Below are positions 15,678 through 23,625 of a DNA stretch of 35,663 nt, piece by piece (the stretch's first letter is position 1; each line of letters opens with the position of its first letter). The stretch is from assembly GCA_905236675.1 (NCBI GenBank), contig CAJOND010000066.1, positions 1 to 35,663 of the forward strand, in the 5' to 3' direction. This DNA is from Candidatus Rifleibacteriota bacterium. Its GTDB lineage: Bacteria; Muiribacteriota; Ozemobacteria; Ozemobacterales; Ozemobacteraceae. Made by a program: the position numbers and the translations under genes. Below the pieces are notes generated by a model. That model was not told the origin of the DNA, searched no databases, and saw only the letters and a program-made list of their open reading frames with translations.

Positions 15678-16682
15678 ATGCCGCAACTAAGAAAAGATCC
15701 TATCCTTAAACAATGGGTTATTATTTCTCCTGAACGAGGTAAAAGACCCTCTGATTTCAAAAAAGTAGAAGTAGCAAATGATGATGCATCTAATTGTCCT
15801 TTCTGTCAGGGGCATGAATCTATGACCCCACCAGAAACCTTGTCTTTTAGAACAGCAGGAACAGAAGCAAATTCTCCTGGATGGTGGATAAGAATAATAC
15901 CAGATAAAGTTCCTATATTAATTCCAGAAGGTGACTCTAACCGTGAAGGAATAGGAATGTTTGATGCAATGAATTCTATTGGTGTTCATGAAATGGTTAT
16001 TGAGGCACCAGATCATAATACTACTATTTCTAATGCGACTCCAACTCAGATGAAAGAAATCATTTGGGCCTATAAGCAACGTTTCTTAGAATTGAAAAAA
16101 AATCCAAGATACAAACATCTGATGATTGTTAAAAATTCTGGCGCTGGTTTATCTGCGTTATCTCATTCCCATTCTCATATTATAGCTACTCCTATAATTC
16201 CTAAACGAATAGAAGAAGAATTGGAAGGAACTCGAGAATATTTTCATTATCATGACCGATGTTTAATATGTGATATTGTAAAACAGGAATCAAAAAGCAA
16301 AAGTAGATTGGTTTTCGAAGATGATAACTTTATTGTTTTTTGTCCCTTTGCTTCAAGATTTCCTTTTGAAATGGAAATAGCTCCAAAGGCTCATCTTCCT
16401 TTCTTTGAAATGATAGAAAATGAAATGGTTCCAGTTTTTGCCAATACACTTCAGTTAGCTTTAAGAAAACTGGAAACTCTTTTGCCTGGACAGCCATATA
16501 ATTTCATTCTGCATACTTCTCCCTGTTCTGATTCTTATAAGGATTTTTATCACTGGCATATTGAAATAATACCAAAACTTACAAAAACAGCAGGTTTTGA
16601 ATGGGGTTCTGGTTTCTACATAAATCCTACACCTCCAGAAGATGCAGCTGAAGCACTTCGTAATGCTGAAATAAAACAGTAA
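15678..16682 (+). CDS. GalT-family paralog with a Q-to-H active-site change
   Basis: 334 residues, alignable over its full length to the preceding gene (MPQLRKDP, CPFC, GFEWGSGFYINP shared), so the pair arose by tandem duplication. The active site reads H163-S-H165-S-H167. The presumed nucleophile His165 is kept, but the Gln that marks GalT enzymes (E. coli Gln168, human Gln188) is His. This restores the HxHxH triad of HIT hydrolases such as Hint and Fhit. The Zn-site CPFC, the second Cys pair (CLIC) and HWHIEIIPKL are present. It may be a hydrolase, a phosphorylase, or a transferase with a different acceptor. It is co-transcribed with its neighbour. Confidence 0.82.
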   Translation: MPQLRKDPILKQWVIISPERGKRPSDFKKVEVANDDASNCPFCQGHESMTPPETLSFRTAGTEANSPGWWIRIIPDKVPILIPEGDSNREGIGMFDAMNSIGVHEMVIEAPDHNTTISNATPTQMKEIIWAYKQRFLELKKNPRYKHLMIVKNSGAGLSALSHSHSHIIATPIIPKRIEEELEGTREYFHYHDRCLICDIVKQESKSKSRLVFEDDNFIVFCPFASRFPFEMEIAPKAHLPFFEMIENEMVPVFANTLQLALRKLETLLPGQPYNFILHTSPCSDSYKDFYHWHIEIIPKLTKTAGFEWGSGFYINPTPPEDAAEALRNAEIKQ

Positions 16683-16775
16683 AATAAAAGATTGTTAATA
16701 ATAGTTCTTCTTTACCAACTTGATTTTATTTAAAAATATATTTAAAATTATAGTTAAAGGAGAAATCAGGCAAAA

Positions 16776-17396
16776 ATGTATAGAACTATAAACAAACGTG
16801 GTTCCATGCTGATGATGGTTATGATTATGCTTATAGTAGCAGCAATCGTAGCTATGAAACTAATGCCTGATGAACAGACTCAGGTTGTAAGGGAAAATGA
16901 AGCTTTATACAACTCTGAGTTGAGCCAGCTTCGCGAAGCAATAGACATGGTTAGATTAGCATCAAGAGATCCTAATAGCAGAGCATACTTTAACCCGGAT
17001 AATCCTGAGTCTACACCTTATGGTTGGCGAGATTTCTCTATTTCTGATACCCCTGAAACAATTGAGGCCAAATTAGCCTCTCTTACTGAATGGGAGTATT
17101 TACGTAAATCAGATCTTAAAGACAATTCTGTTCCTGAATTTCAATGGGGAACAGGTTCTTCAAAAATATATTGGCTGGTATCAACAAACTATGCAAGTAA
17201 TACAAGTTTTGAAATAGTAAACAATGTTGCTACATGGCCAGATAGTTGGGAGTTTGATTCAAATACTGCCTCCCCAACAATGGTAAGTAATATACATCTT
17301 AATTCGATGGCGATAGATGAATATCCCTACCAAAATAAGCTTGGGAATAGTAATAAGGGTCCTAATTCTATTCAAATGATCAGGTTAGATGATTAA
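16776..17396 (+). CDS. Pseudopilin-like protein (GspK/PilX-type N-terminus)
   Basis: 206 residues. The N-terminus has a short basic leader (MYRTINKRG) and then an ~18-residue hydrophobic helix starting SMLMMVM, as in type II secretion or type IV pilus (pseudo)pilins, with a plausible prepilin-peptidase cut after the Gly of KRG. The Glu at mature position 5 found in major pilins is missing, as in GspK-like minor pseudopilins that cap the fibre. The rest is soluble and polar (SELSQLREAIDMVRLAS onward), with no motif I recognise. A purine-rich RBS lies rather far (about 13 bases) from the ATG. The next gene starts two bases after its stop, so the two were probably one operon. Confidence 0.65.
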   Translation: MYRTINKRGSMLMMVMIMLIVAAIVAMKLMPDEQTQVVRENEALYNSELSQLREAIDMVRLASRDPNSRAYFNPDNPESTPYGWRDFSISDTPETIEAKLASLTEWEYLRKSDLKDNSVPEFQWGTGSSKIYWLVSTNYASNTSFEIVNNVATWPDSWEFDSNTASPTMVSNIHLNSMAIDEYPYQNKLGNSNKGPNSIQMIRLDD

Positions 17397-17398
17397 TA

Positions 17399-17985
17399 AT
17401 GAAAAAAGATTTTTTTCATTATTTGTTTATTTTTTTTACCGTTTTATTGGTTGCTTTTAGTTTTCGGCAAATGCTTCTAGTAATAAAAACGACATAAATA
17501 AAAAACAGATTATTTCTTCCCTTTTATTAAAAGCTAAGAATGCTTTAATCTCTGGCGATTATAAAATGGCAGAAAATTATTGGCAGCAGGTAAAAGGTAT
17601 AGATTCATCAATGAAAAAACCTGCTTGGCTAGAAAAAAACGCTTATAAAAACACAAACAAAGATGACAACATATATACAGATGAAGCTAAATTTATAAAA
17701 CTTCTTTATGAAATGCCTTATGAAAAGGCAAAAATTGAGCTTGATAAAAAACTTCTATTTAATCCTAATAATAGAAATTTAAGATTAGTTTATTTAGATT
17801 TAGCAGAAAAAAATAAAGACTTAGAGGAATCTGAAAGTCATCGTAAACTTTTAGGCATAGAAAGTCCAAAGCCTTCTTTTAATTATGTGGATTGGTTAAA
17901 ATATTTTCTTATTATTATATTGCTTGGACTGATTATTTATGAAGTAGTAAGGATTTTTAGAATATCCAAAACATCTGGTGAATGA
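17399..17985 (+). pseudogene. Frameshifted exported single-TM protein gene
   Basis: ATG 17399 opens a signal peptide (MKKDFFHYLFIFFTVLLVAF...) that runs out of frame at about 17461 and stops at 17495. The coding frame continues one base back, as SANASSNKND and then a 139-residue-plus segment to 17985. Restoring one T to the GTTTTC run (17461-17464) joins the two parts into one protein of ~195 residues with a signal peptide ending SANA|S. The mature part has helical, TPR-like sequence (KAKNALISGDYKMAENYWQQ) and a C-terminal membrane helix (about 17895-17955). Without the repair, translation could start only at ATG 17566, which has no clear RBS. Function unknown; it follows the pseudopilin-like gene closely. 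Confidence 0.7.
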
Positions 17986-18008
17986 TTTTTGATTTGGTTA
18001 AATAATTT

Positions 18009-19037
18009 TTATAAAAATTCTTTTAAATATGCCATAAGTAGGTCTCTAGCTGCTATGATTCCCTTGGTATGGGTTCTTTCATTTCCATGAGAAGCAGAAA
18101 CTCCAGGACCGATTAAACCGACTCTTAAGTCGTGACCAGCTTTTAATGCCGCAGATCCATCTGATCCATAATGAGGGAATATGTCTATTCTATAGGGTAT
18201 GTTATTTTTTTTCGCTAATTCTGTCAGTTTTTTTCTGAAAAAATAATCATAGGGTCCGGATGAATCTTTTGCACAGATTGAAACACAGGTTTCTATGCCT
18301 GTAACATTTTTACCAACTACTCCCATATCAACAACTAAAAGTTCTTTTACTGATTCTGGAATACCTGCACAAGCTCCATGACCAACTTCTTCATAATTAG
18401 AAAAGAAAAACATGACAGGAATTTTACTAACTTTTTCAGAACCTAAGTTTAGTATTGCATCAATGATTGCTGATGTTCCTGCTTTATCGTCAAGAAAATG
18501 GCTTTTTACAAAACCTGTATCGGTATATTCAAATCCACTTTCAAAAGCAATAAAATCACCAGGTTGAATTCCAAGGGCTTTTGTTTCTTCAGCTTTAAAT
18601 ACTTCTGCATCTACTCTAATGTGCATATTTTCTTCAGATCTGATTTCTTGCTCAGCCTTGTTATTTACATGAACTGCAGGATTATTCAATATAAGACTTC
18701 CTGTATAAGTTTTTTCTTCAGAAAATATTTTAACAGAGTTACCTTCAAAAGCCTGGAGCATGGGACCTCCAAGCTTTGTAAAGCTGAGTGTGCCGTCTTT
18801 ATTAAAATCTCTGACCATAAGTCCGAGAGTATCAATATGGGCGGCGACTGCTAATGAAGGTTTTTTATGATTAGAAGCAATTAAAGCTCCTTTATTTGTA
18901 TAATGGCATTTTATGCCATTTTGTTTCATTATATTTTCGATGTAATTTAGAACTTCATGAGTAAATCCTGTAGGAGAATAAATATTCAACAAATCTTTTA
19001 AAATAGATATGACTCGTGGTTCTTTATTCTTCTTCAT
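18009..19037 (-). CDS. M42 family metallo-aminopeptidase
   Basis: 342 residues of the M42 (glutamyl aminopeptidase / tetrahedral aminopeptidase, formerly 'endoglucanase M') family. These are cytoplasmic dinuclear-metal peptidases, often large self-compartmentalised dodecamers, that trim peptides left by proteases. The metal ligands and catalytic residues are visible in order: His and Asp in AAHIDTLG, Asp in LDDKAGTSA, the Glu pair in YEEVGHG, Asp in VVDMGV and His in SHGNERTHTKGI. Length is normal. It is convergent with the preceding plus-strand gene, separated by only 23 bases that hold an A/T palindrome (18004-18019) as the sole terminator candidate. Confidence 0.93.
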   Translation of the reverse strand: MKKNKEPRVISILKDLLNIYSPTGFTHEVLNYIENIMKQNGIKCHYTNKGALIASNHKKPSLAVAAHIDTLGLMVRDFNKDGTLSFTKLGGPMLQAFEGNSVKIFSEEKTYTGSLILNNPAVHVNNKAEQEIRSEENMHIRVDAEVFKAEETKALGIQPGDFIAFESGFEYTDTGFVKSHFLDDKAGTSAIIDAILNLGSEKVSKIPVMFFFSNYEEVGHGACAGIPESVKELLVVDMGVVGKNVTGIETCVSICAKDSSGPYDYFFRKKLTELAKKNNIPYRIDIFPHYGSDGSAALKAGHDLRVGLIGPGVSASHGNERTHTKGIIAARDLLMAYLKEFL

Positions 19038-19074
19038 TATTAAGCCTCAAATATATTTTCATTTTATTAGTTCT

Positions 19075-19107
19075 AAATCCAATGAACTTTAGCGATTCAT
19101 TGGATTT
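19075..19107 (-). repeat. 12-bp hairpin overlapping the end of the 19089 gene
   Basis: AAATCCAATGAA (19075-19086) and TTCATTGGATTT (19096-19107) are a perfect inverted repeat with a 9-base loop that contains the stop codon region. There is no U-run after it on the minus strand, so it is a transcript-end or stability hairpin rather than a standard terminator. Confidence 0.5.
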
Positions 19108-20333
19108 CCATGAAATTTACAATTAATATAACCATCTTGGGTCAAGTCACCTATAGATTCATATTCACACTGGGGTTCTGGTCCAACAAGTTCTTTTATT
19201 AAGTAATGTTCTTTAACAAGGGTTTCCATATCTATTGTGGTCATCATTGTGGAATGATCCATATTATACATTTCTATGGCACCCTGTAAAATTCGCTGAT
19301 TAGAAAAACACGAAGCTTTTTTAGCATGATATCTGGAGTTTTGGATTTTGTTTGAATGTGAACTGATAGCAAATCCGACTATTTCTGATATAAATTGTTT
19401 TATTTCAGCTTTACTAGAAAGAATAATATTATTGTTGTTTTGTTCTATTTTTAAATTATTTATAAAGTCTATAGTTTTTGCAGAAGCATACATTGTGCCT
19501 ATTTGTTTAGGTAAATCTTCTATAAAAGCAGTTTCCAATGATTTTTTATTTGTTTCAAATTCTTTATAATAATTTTCAGTATATTCTTTTATCATTTTTT
19601 CTATTTCTGATTTTAATTGATTGACCTGGTTAGAATCTTGGGTAATCAATTCTAAGTTGATGTAATCTTCTTTAAAATAGCCAGCTAGAGAATCTATTTT
19701 TGAAGTTAATTCTGAAGGCAAAGTCGAAGAGGGGATGAATTCTTGAAGCGATTTAGTAATATAAAGAAAACAATTTGATTTTTCCATTACTTCAGAAAAA
19801 GCTTTAGGAGCTTTGGAGAAAGTTATTTGTTTTTGTTCTAATGCTTTACAGATTGTTTCATTACAAAATAAAATTATTTCATCGCTGTAGAATATAATAA
19901 CTTTGTTATTTTCTTTAACTGTTTGGAATTTTTGTCCATCCATAGAAATAGAACCTATTTCTATATTCTGGTAACTGGTGTTGTTTACAGCACTTTTTAT
20001 CATTGAAATTATTTTCTTTGTATTTAGATTACCGCTGATTACTGATAAAAAATCTATTCCTCCATTTGGTTTAACAGTAAAAATTCCTATTTTTTTAGCA
20101 TCTTTTACTAAATCAATTGAATATCTGTTTTTAATACATTCTCTAACTTCACTGAAAGCTTTGGCTAAATTATTTTCTGTTTCAATATAACCTAAAATTT
20201 TTAAAGCCCATTCTGTATCAAAACAGATAACAGAAGTTGCTTGTTCTGGGAATGTTTCGAGTAGAGGACTGGCAACAACAGAATTTATTTGGAATAAAAC
20301 AATAAACAAAACAAATATAAGTATTTTTTTCAT
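19089..20333 (-). CDS. Exported protein with pilin-like C-terminal domain (paralog 1)
   Basis: 414 residues. It starts with a Sec signal peptide (MKKILIFVLFIVLF..., cut near SVVAS). About 310 residues of a mixed alpha/beta domain follow, with the segment NRYSIDLVKDAKKIGIFTV resembling surface proteins of DUF3352-like type; I cannot name it with confidence. The last ~80 residues (CFSNQRILQGAIEMYNMDH, then an LVKEHYL segment, CEYESIGDLTQDG and CKFHG) match the part that follows the N-terminal helix in many pilin-like proteins of uncultivated bacteria. There is no prepilin cleavage motif. The adjacent gene is a paralog 13 bases upstream in the same operon. Confidence 0.75.
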   Translation of the reverse strand: MKKILIFVLFIVLFQINSVVASPLLETFPEQATSVICFDTEWALKILGYIETENNLAKAFSEVRECIKNRYSIDLVKDAKKIGIFTVKPNGGIDFLSVISGNLNTKKIISMIKSAVNNTSYQNIEIGSISMDGQKFQTVKENNKVIIFYSDEIILFCNETICKALEQKQITFSKAPKAFSEVMEKSNCFLYITKSLQEFIPSSTLPSELTSKIDSLAGYFKEDYINLELITQDSNQVNQLKSEIEKMIKEYTENYYKEFETNKKSLETAFIEDLPKQIGTMYASAKTIDFINNLKIEQNNNNIILSSKAEIKQFISEIVGFAISSHSNKIQNSRYHAKKASCFSNQRILQGAIEMYNMDHSTMMTTIDMETLVKEHYLIKELVGPEPQCEYESIGDLTQDGYINCKFHGNPMNR

Positions 20334-20346
20334 AATTAACCTCTTT

Positions 20347-21600
20347 TTATCTTCTCATAGCTGGAATTTTACCATGTTTTTTACAAGCAATAACGCCGTC
20401 TTGGGTCAAATCACCTATGGAATAGTATTCACAACCTGGTTCAACGCCTTCAACAACACCTTTTAAATACTTTTCTTTGACTAAGGTTTGCATATCTAAA
20501 GTTGTCATCATTGTGCTGTGATCCATATTATACATTTCAACAGCACCTGTCAGTACTCTGATATTTGCAGAACATGATTTTTCTCTTGCTATATTCTTAG
20601 CTCTACCAAAATAATTAATGGCAACAGAGGATACGAATCCTACACCTGCTGCACCTAGCAATAGTTTCAGATTTGTATCTAATTTCTGGACAAGTATAAT
20701 CGAATTTTCTTTCTGGGAAATATTTAGATTATCAATATAATCTTTATTTTTTGAAGAAGAAAGCATCTTGTCTATTAAATCCAAAAGGCTTTTAGATTCA
20801 AAATCAGGTGCTCTTAAGCTTCCTTTAGCTCTTTCATATGTATGATTTTGCATTTCATAAAAGTCTTTTTTGATTTTTTCGATATTATTCATCATGTTGT
20901 CTGCAGTTTGTTTATTTTTAAAACCGGCTTCAATACAGATAGTATTATTTTTATAATAGGCAGATACGCAATCTATTGTTTCTAAGCCTTTAATTGGTAA
21001 ATTTAATGCAGATAGGAAAAGACTTATTTGTTTGCCTAGATAAATAAAGCTGTCTGTTCTTTCCATCATATTCTTTATAGGTAAAGGAATCGTAGAAAAG
21101 GTAATATTCTTTTGTTCGATTAGCTTAGAGGTTGGTTCATTGCATATTAAAATAGTTTTATTGCTGTTAAATATTATTCTAATTTTGTTGGTATTAATAG
21201 TCTGAACCTTTTTATCATTTATGTTTTGTGTTCCTATTGATAATAAGTTTTTATCAGAGGTATTCATAGCTTTTATTTTTGTGATAATATCTTCAATATT
21301 AAAATTGCCTTCTAAGAAGCCAACTATCTCAATACCTGTTGGAACTTGAAGAACGTAAAATCCAAAATGTTGAATGTCTTTATCTATGTCTATAGAAAGT
21401 CTATTTTTTAAGCAATTTAATATTTCTTCATTAACTTTTGCTGTTTCTTTCCCGTTATTATCCAGCAATGATTTTATATCATCAATTCCAAAACATAATA
21501 CGCCAATAGTTTGATTCGGATAAATATCGGATAATGGTTTTGAATAACATGAACTTACTACGAACGTAAACAAACAAAGTATTAATAAAAATTTTTTCAT
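20347..21600 (-). CDS. Exported protein with pilin-like C-terminal domain (paralog 2)
   Basis: 417 residues with the same layout as its neighbour at 19089: a signal peptide (MKKFLLILCLFTFVVSSCYS), a ~310-residue extracytoplasmic domain (NRLSIDIDKDIQHFGFYVL matches the paralog), then the pilin-like end with CSANIRVLTGAVEMYNMDH, a TLDMQTLVKEKYL segment, CEYYSIGDLTQDG and CKKHG. Just before that end lies a clearly hydrophobic helix (LLLGAAGVGFVSSVAINYF) followed by GRAKNIAREK, which is how true pilins join their transmembrane helix to the globular domain. The Cys in the signal peptide (SSCYS) could be a lipobox variant, but the fit is poor. It is first in its operon, with RBS AAGGAG before ATG 21600 and a promoter at 21626-21654. 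Confidence 0.75.
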   Translation of the reverse strand: MKKFLLILCLFTFVVSSCYSKPLSDIYPNQTIGVLCFGIDDIKSLLDNNGKETAKVNEEILNCLKNRLSIDIDKDIQHFGFYVLQVPTGIEIVGFLEGNFNIEDIITKIKAMNTSDKNLLSIGTQNINDKKVQTINTNKIRIIFNSNKTILICNEPTSKLIEQKNITFSTIPLPIKNMMERTDSFIYLGKQISLFLSALNLPIKGLETIDCVSAYYKNNTICIEAGFKNKQTADNMMNNIEKIKKDFYEMQNHTYERAKGSLRAPDFESKSLLDLIDKMLSSSKNKDYIDNLNISQKENSIILVQKLDTNLKLLLGAAGVGFVSSVAINYFGRAKNIAREKSCSANIRVLTGAVEMYNMDHSTMMTTLDMQTLVKEKYLKGVVEGVEPGCEYYSIGDLTQDGVIACKKHGKIPAMRR

Positions 21601-21625
21601 TTGTTTCTCCTTATGTGATTATAAT

Positions 21626-21654
21626 ATTATAAAATTTGAATTTTTCATCGTCAA
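21626..21654 (-). promoter_or_regulatory. Promoter of the pilin-like paralog operon
   Basis: On the minus strand, TTGACG (21649-21654) and TATAAT (21626-21631) are 17 bases apart, about 26 bases before the ATG. This is one of the best sigma70-type matches in the window. Confidence 0.8.
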
Positions 21655-21726
21655 CAAATTTAAAAGCTTATTGATAGTTGGATTATGCGGTATGAAATCT
21701 GGTGGAAGATAAAAATACAAAAATAA

Positions 21727-21755
21727 TTGCACATTAAGTGTATATGTCGTAATAT
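21727..21755 (+). promoter_or_regulatory. Promoter of tRNA-Ser
   Basis: TTGCAC (21727-21732) and TAATAT (21750-21755) are 17 bases apart. A start near 21762 would give a short leader before the tRNA at 21780. Confidence 0.6.
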
Positions 21756-21779
21756 TCTAGGTAGGATTTTTTAACCTTT

Positions 21780-21865
21780 GGAGGAGTAGCGAAGAGGTCA
21801 TAACGCGGCGCACTCGAAATGCGTTTACCAGCAATGGTACGCGGGTTCGAATCCCGCCTCCTCCG
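21780..21865 (+). tRNA. serU: tRNA-Ser (anticodon CGA)
   Basis: Full cloverleaf by eye. Acceptor arms are GGAGGAG (21780-21786) and CTCCTCC (21858-21864) with discriminator G. The anticodon stem is GCGCA/TGCGT around loop CTCGAAA, giving anticodon CGA (reads UCG). A long variable arm (ACC...GGT stem), as in class II tRNAs, is followed by T-arm GCGGG-TTCGAAT-CCCGC. Discriminator G and the long variable arm fit serine. CCA is not encoded. A short T-run follows. Confidence 0.95.
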
Positions 21866-22185
21866 CTTTTTAAAACTGAGAACGGAAAATTGAAAACTGA
21901 AAGCCGAGAAATGAGAGTTGTGAGATAAATTATAAAAAAGGTGCTCAACATATTGTCTCAAAAGCAAAAGTAACGACCAAAACTGTTATTACAAAGATTT
22001 GCTATAAATAATGATTAATACATAAAAAAACTTTTTTATTGAACTTATGTATAATACAAGTTGTTTTTATAAACTTTATATAATATAAAATCATATCAAA
22101 AGAACTTTATTTTTTGTTTATTTGGTTAAAGCCATGAATATTTGATAATATATTGTAATTACTTGATGAAAGGACCTATTCAAAG
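21866..22185 (+). other. Gene-free region between tRNA-Ser and the three-gene module
   Basis: Just after the tRNA, 21872-21926 is strikingly purine-rich on the plus strand with loosely repeated AAAACTGA / AAAATTGA units. The rest is AT-rich. TATAAT boxes at 22050-22055 and 22079-22084 are the likely promoter region for the gene at 22186, but neither has a good -35 at the right distance. AAGGA (22169-22173) is its probable RBS. I found no copy of the tRNA 3' end that would mark an attachment site. Confidence 0.5.
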
Positions 22186-23616
22186 ATGGTAGTTCATATT
22201 GACAGAATAAAAAAGGCAATAAATATAGAAAATCCTGATGATATTTGTTTAGATGCAATAAAAGTAACGCTAGAAAAAGGTAAAACAGAGGCATCTAGAT
22301 ATTTATCGAAAAAATATGATGTTAGTCCTCACTTTTATGATTTAAATCTGTCTACCAACAATACTATCAATAGTAATTACGAAAACCAGAGTCTTGTAGA
22401 TATACTATCAGAAGCTCTATGTTTGAATGATAAAGCGAACGCTTTTGCTGAAATTACAAAGTTTTTTAGCGATTTATCCGGTTCTATTGATAAAGAAAAC
22501 TATTCTGTTTTTTTAAACAATATAGCAAAAACAACAGGCGAATTAAGTAAAAATCCGATGTTGCACGGTTTTGTGTTTGAAGATATTCAAGCACTTTTTT
22601 TTAATTTAAAAGCAAAGTTAGCTGGTAAAAATTTTTATGCAATAGTTGAAAGACCAGAAAATGGTGATTTCGGTAAAAATTCAATAGATATAAAAATCAT
22701 TAATCCAAATGGAGTTAATCAACATTACTGTTTAAAATGCTGTAAAACAAGCGAAGCAACTATTCAAGCAATTAAAGACGGTGGTGATTATCTTGGACAA
22801 CGTTTGCTTGTTCCTGATGATCAAGTTGAAGAAGTTCGAAAAGCTTTTCCAAAAAGAACAGTAACATCTGTATTATCTTATGATGGAATAAAAAGCAAGC
22901 CATATACATATTCTGAGTGTGTAAATGCTACAGAGGCTTTGAGAAATGGTAATTATGACTTTTTTAAAATGGATAATTATCCTCTAAAAGACATAGTTAA
23001 TGCTGAATTTGAACTCATTAAAGATAGGTTCTTCTGTAGTTTATTAAATAGATTTGTTCCTGCATTAATAAAATCAGTTCAAAACAAGACTTTTGCTCCT
23101 ATAACAGAAGCAGCAATGTCTTCCGCTAGAGATTCTTTAGAATACGGTGTTTTTTGTGGGATAAAAACTTATGCTGCTATTAAAGATATTGATTTTATAA
23201 ACAAAACATCAAGTAATCATTTATTATTAGCAATAAACAGTGGTTTTGAAATTATAAAACAATTGAATGAAGTTCAAAAAGGTAATATTACTCTAATTGA
23301 AGCAGAAGAACGTTGTTTTAAATTTATGGTAAAAAGAAGTGTTGAACTAGGTTGTGTGGCAATTGGAGGTTCTATTGGAGGCTGCTTAGGAGGTCCAGTA
23401 GGAACTGGTGTCGGAAGTGCTATTGGTTCTGGTATAGGAAAAACTTATTCTGAAGCTATCGTTGATTGTTTAAATAAAAAATTAACAGAAGATTTAAAGA
23501 TAAAAGTAGTTAACGAAATAGAATCTATAAATAAAATTGTAATAAATAGTTCAAATAATGTGAAAAAATATTATAATGAAACTAGTAATTATATACGCAA
23601 TTTAGCTAATGTTTAA
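22186..23616 (+). CDS. Unfamiliar protein: possible nuclease core plus glycine zipper
   Basis: 476 residues without a signal peptide; I cannot assign a named family. Residues ~125-225 form the most conserved-looking block: HGFVFEDIQALFFN (H127, E132), then NSIDIKI (D168) and HYCLKCCK (K184), then an IKDGGDYLGQRLLVP segment and EEVRKAF. The E...D...xK spacing resembles a PD-(D/E)xK restriction-endonuclease core with Cys182 where Glu or Gln is usual. From memory, unnamed Firmicutes proteins combine a similar 'GxYxxQRxxVPxxQ' block with a C-terminal glycine zipper. Here the zipper is GGSIGGCLGGPVGTGVGSA (about 394-412), a likely membrane-inserting element. It is the first gene of a three-gene set with a TPR/Sel1-like membrane protein and a Ycf46-like ATPase. 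A nuclease or toxin-like effector is an inference. Confidence 0.6.
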   Translation: MVVHIDRIKKAINIENPDDICLDAIKVTLEKGKTEASRYLSKKYDVSPHFYDLNLSTNNTINSNYENQSLVDILSEALCLNDKANAFAEITKFFSDLSGSIDKENYSVFLNNIAKTTGELSKNPMLHGFVFEDIQALFFNLKAKLAGKNFYAIVERPENGDFGKNSIDIKIINPNGVNQHYCLKCCKTSEATIQAIKDGGDYLGQRLLVPDDQVEEVRKAFPKRTVTSVLSYDGIKSKPYTYSECVNATEALRNGNYDFFKMDNYPLKDIVNAEFELIKDRFFCSLLNRFVPALIKSVQNKTFAPITEAAMSSARDSLEYGVFCGIKTYAAIKDIDFINKTSSNHLLLAINSGFEIIKQLNEVQKGNITLIEAEERCFKFMVKRSVELGCVAIGGSIGGCLGGPVGTGVGSAIGSGIGKTYSEAIVDCLNKKLTEDLKIKVVNEIESINKIVINSSNNVKKYYNETSNYIRNLANV

Positions 23617-23625
23617 GGAGTTTAT

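Noticed and set aside
18004..18019. A/T palindrome AATTTTTATAAAAATT between convergent genes as a terminator.
   Set aside because: It has no G or C pairs and would be a very unstable hairpin. I could not call it a terminator.
21734..21967. Short minus-strand open frames across the tRNA-Ser.
   Set aside because: They lie on the tRNA cloverleaf and have no RBS. The tRNA explains the sequence.
22050..22084. TATAAT boxes upstream of the three-gene module as a defined promoter.
   Set aside because: Neither has an acceptable -35 box at 16-18 bases, and the region is so AT-rich that such boxes arise by chance. They are noted only as a likely promoter area.
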